DNA of 64,000 nt from positions 1 to 64,000 of the forward strand of contig NZ_FOKV01000005.1 of NCBI RefSeq assembly GCF_900112105.1, given 5' to 3'. Origin of the DNA: Zunongwangia mangrovi. Its GTDB lineage: Bacteria; Bacteroidota; Bacteroidia; Flavobacteriales; Flavobacteriaceae. Position 1 is the stretch's first letter; each line of letters begins with the position of its first letter. The position numbers and the translations under genes are program-made. Positions 63,334-64,000 of the stretch are shown in pieces. The notes below the pieces were generated by a model. It saw only the letters and a program-made list of their open reading frames with translations. It was not told the origin of the DNA and made no database searches.

Positions 63334-64000
63334 ATGTGGAATCTAAATAATAAAATCGCCTTAATTACCGGAGGCTCTAAAGGTATCGGAAGAGCTTGCG
63401 TAGAAGAGTTTGCGCGGTTAGGCGCCAGCGTCATTTTTACAGCCAGAAATAAAGAAGATATTTTGAAACTGGAAGAAGAATTACGGGCGAAAAATTACGA
63501 TGTAACAGGCTTAGTTGCAGATGCGATTATTAAGGAAGATCAGGATAAGATCGTGACAGCTATAAAAGAAAAATGGGGTAAACTTGATATTCTCGTAAAT
63601 AATGCCGGCATCAATATTAGAAAGAAGGCGCTGGAATACACTGAAGATGAATACAGAAAAGTGATCGAGATCAACCAATTTTCGGTTTTTGAACTCAGTT
63701 TAAAATTGCATCCGTATTTGAAAATTTCAGGCAATTCAAAAATCGTAAATATTGCCTCTTCCGCAGCAATGCAAGATGTAGGGACCGGCGTGCCTTATGC
63801 TATGTCTAAAGCGGCAATGCTCCAGCAAACAAGAAGTTTAGCGGTAGAATGGGCAGCAGACGGAATTCGAGTTAATGCAGTTTCTCCCTGGTTTACAGTA
63901 ACACCGCTCACTAAAGGATTGCTGGCCGAAGAAGAAAGAATGAAACCTATCCTAAGGAGAACTCCGCTTAAACGAGTTGCAGAAGCTTCAGAAATGGCAA
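63334..64000 (+). CDS. Short-chain dehydrogenase/reductase (cut by window end)
   Basis: At least 222 aa of a classical SDR, running off the right edge. NAD(P) site TGGSKGIGRA (about 13-22), NNAG (about 90-93), active-site serine in NIASSAAMQ, YAMSKAA with catalytic Tyr and Lys, and VSPWFTVTPLT. The sequence resembles tropinone-reductase-like SDRs. The basic ARNK after the second strand (residues 37-40) suggests NADPH. The substrate is unknown. Confidence 0.93.
   Translation, partial: MWNLNNKIALITGGSKGIGRACVEEFARLGASVIFTARNKEDILKLEEELRAKNYDVTGLVADAIIKEDQDKIVTAIKEKWGKLDILVNNAGINIRKKALEYTEDEYRKVIEINQFSVFELSLKLHPYLKISGNSKIVNIASSAAMQDVGTGVPYAMSKAAMLQQTRSLAVEWAADGIRVNAVSPWFTVTPLTKGLLAEEERMKPILRRTPLKRVAEASEMA

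Noticed and set aside
1-64000. CRISPR array, prophage or insertion sequence
   Set aside because: No regular direct-repeat/spacer arrays, integrases, transposases or phage structural genes were seen; the dispersed repeats are short and non-coding.

Overview
The window is chromosomal DNA of a low-GC Bacteroidota, most likely a marine or soil member of the Flavobacteriaceae. The evidence is the house-keeping gene content and order, many short lipoproteins and SusC/TonB-type receptors, AT-rich intergenic DNA, and repeated matches to the Bacteroidota promoter consensus (TTG / 19-21 bp / TAnnTTTG) in place of the E. coli -35/-10 boxes. No prophage, insertion sequence, CRISPR array or plasmid function is visible. 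The window is core chromosome, with interest mainly in its regulatory DNA, dispersed repeats and a few broken or oddly started genes.

Layout. 1-600: minus-strand array of four promoters and a leader that probably drives an rRNA operon lying left of the window. 638-792: dispersed repeat. 877-4157: thrS-infC-rpmI-rplT translation operon, infC probably starting at AUA. 4160-7826: intergenic DNA with a possible small RNA, an outer-membrane barrel, a secreted subtilase and two rhodanese-type proteins. 7949-9732: marR-nitroreductase-yceI operon with a palindromic operator. 9741-17793: trp operon in the order E-G-D-C-F-B-A, preceded by a complete ribosome-mediated attenuator with a 20-residue leader peptide carrying three consecutive Trp codons; after trpA come two small genes, one encoding ribosomal protein THX. 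Dispersed repeats occupy four of the six internal trp junctions.

17807-31192: DNA glycosylase/HAD pair, yaaA, rluD-like, PASTA protein, ddl, barrel protein, coaD, NUMOD4/HNH protein, TonB receptor with a sorbosone-dehydrogenase-like protein, M14 peptidase, NUDIX. 31200-38196: pyrE, SRPBCC protein, birA, rsfS, ftsH, LUD protein, cdsA, psd and an acyl-CoA-binding protein (membrane lipid and ribosome functions). 38548-48684: valS, DUF1573, aminotransferase, murB, a frameshifted fasciclin lipoprotein, glycosyltransferase, ECF sigma factor, lipA, gap. 48728-57157: hybrid histidine kinase, lpxK, Nif3-like protein, a coiled-coil protein with a cysteine-less zinc-ribbon fold, a lipoprotein, msrA, a K+/H+ antiporter. 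57259-64000: kmo, a small helical protein and a light/flavin block: flavin reductase, a DUF2256 gene interrupted by an amber codon, DASH cryptochrome, an FeS-type photolyase overlapping it, a tiny membrane protein, and an SDR running off the right end.

I see no clearly new multi-gene system. The strongest second-look items are the trp attenuator, the tandem rRNA-type promoters, three families of structured dispersed repeats, the AUA start of infC, the conserved N-terminus without a start codon at 18398-18481, predicted leaderless mRNAs for trpL and pyrE, the amber codon in DUF2256, and a short hairpin transcript candidate at 4368-4490.
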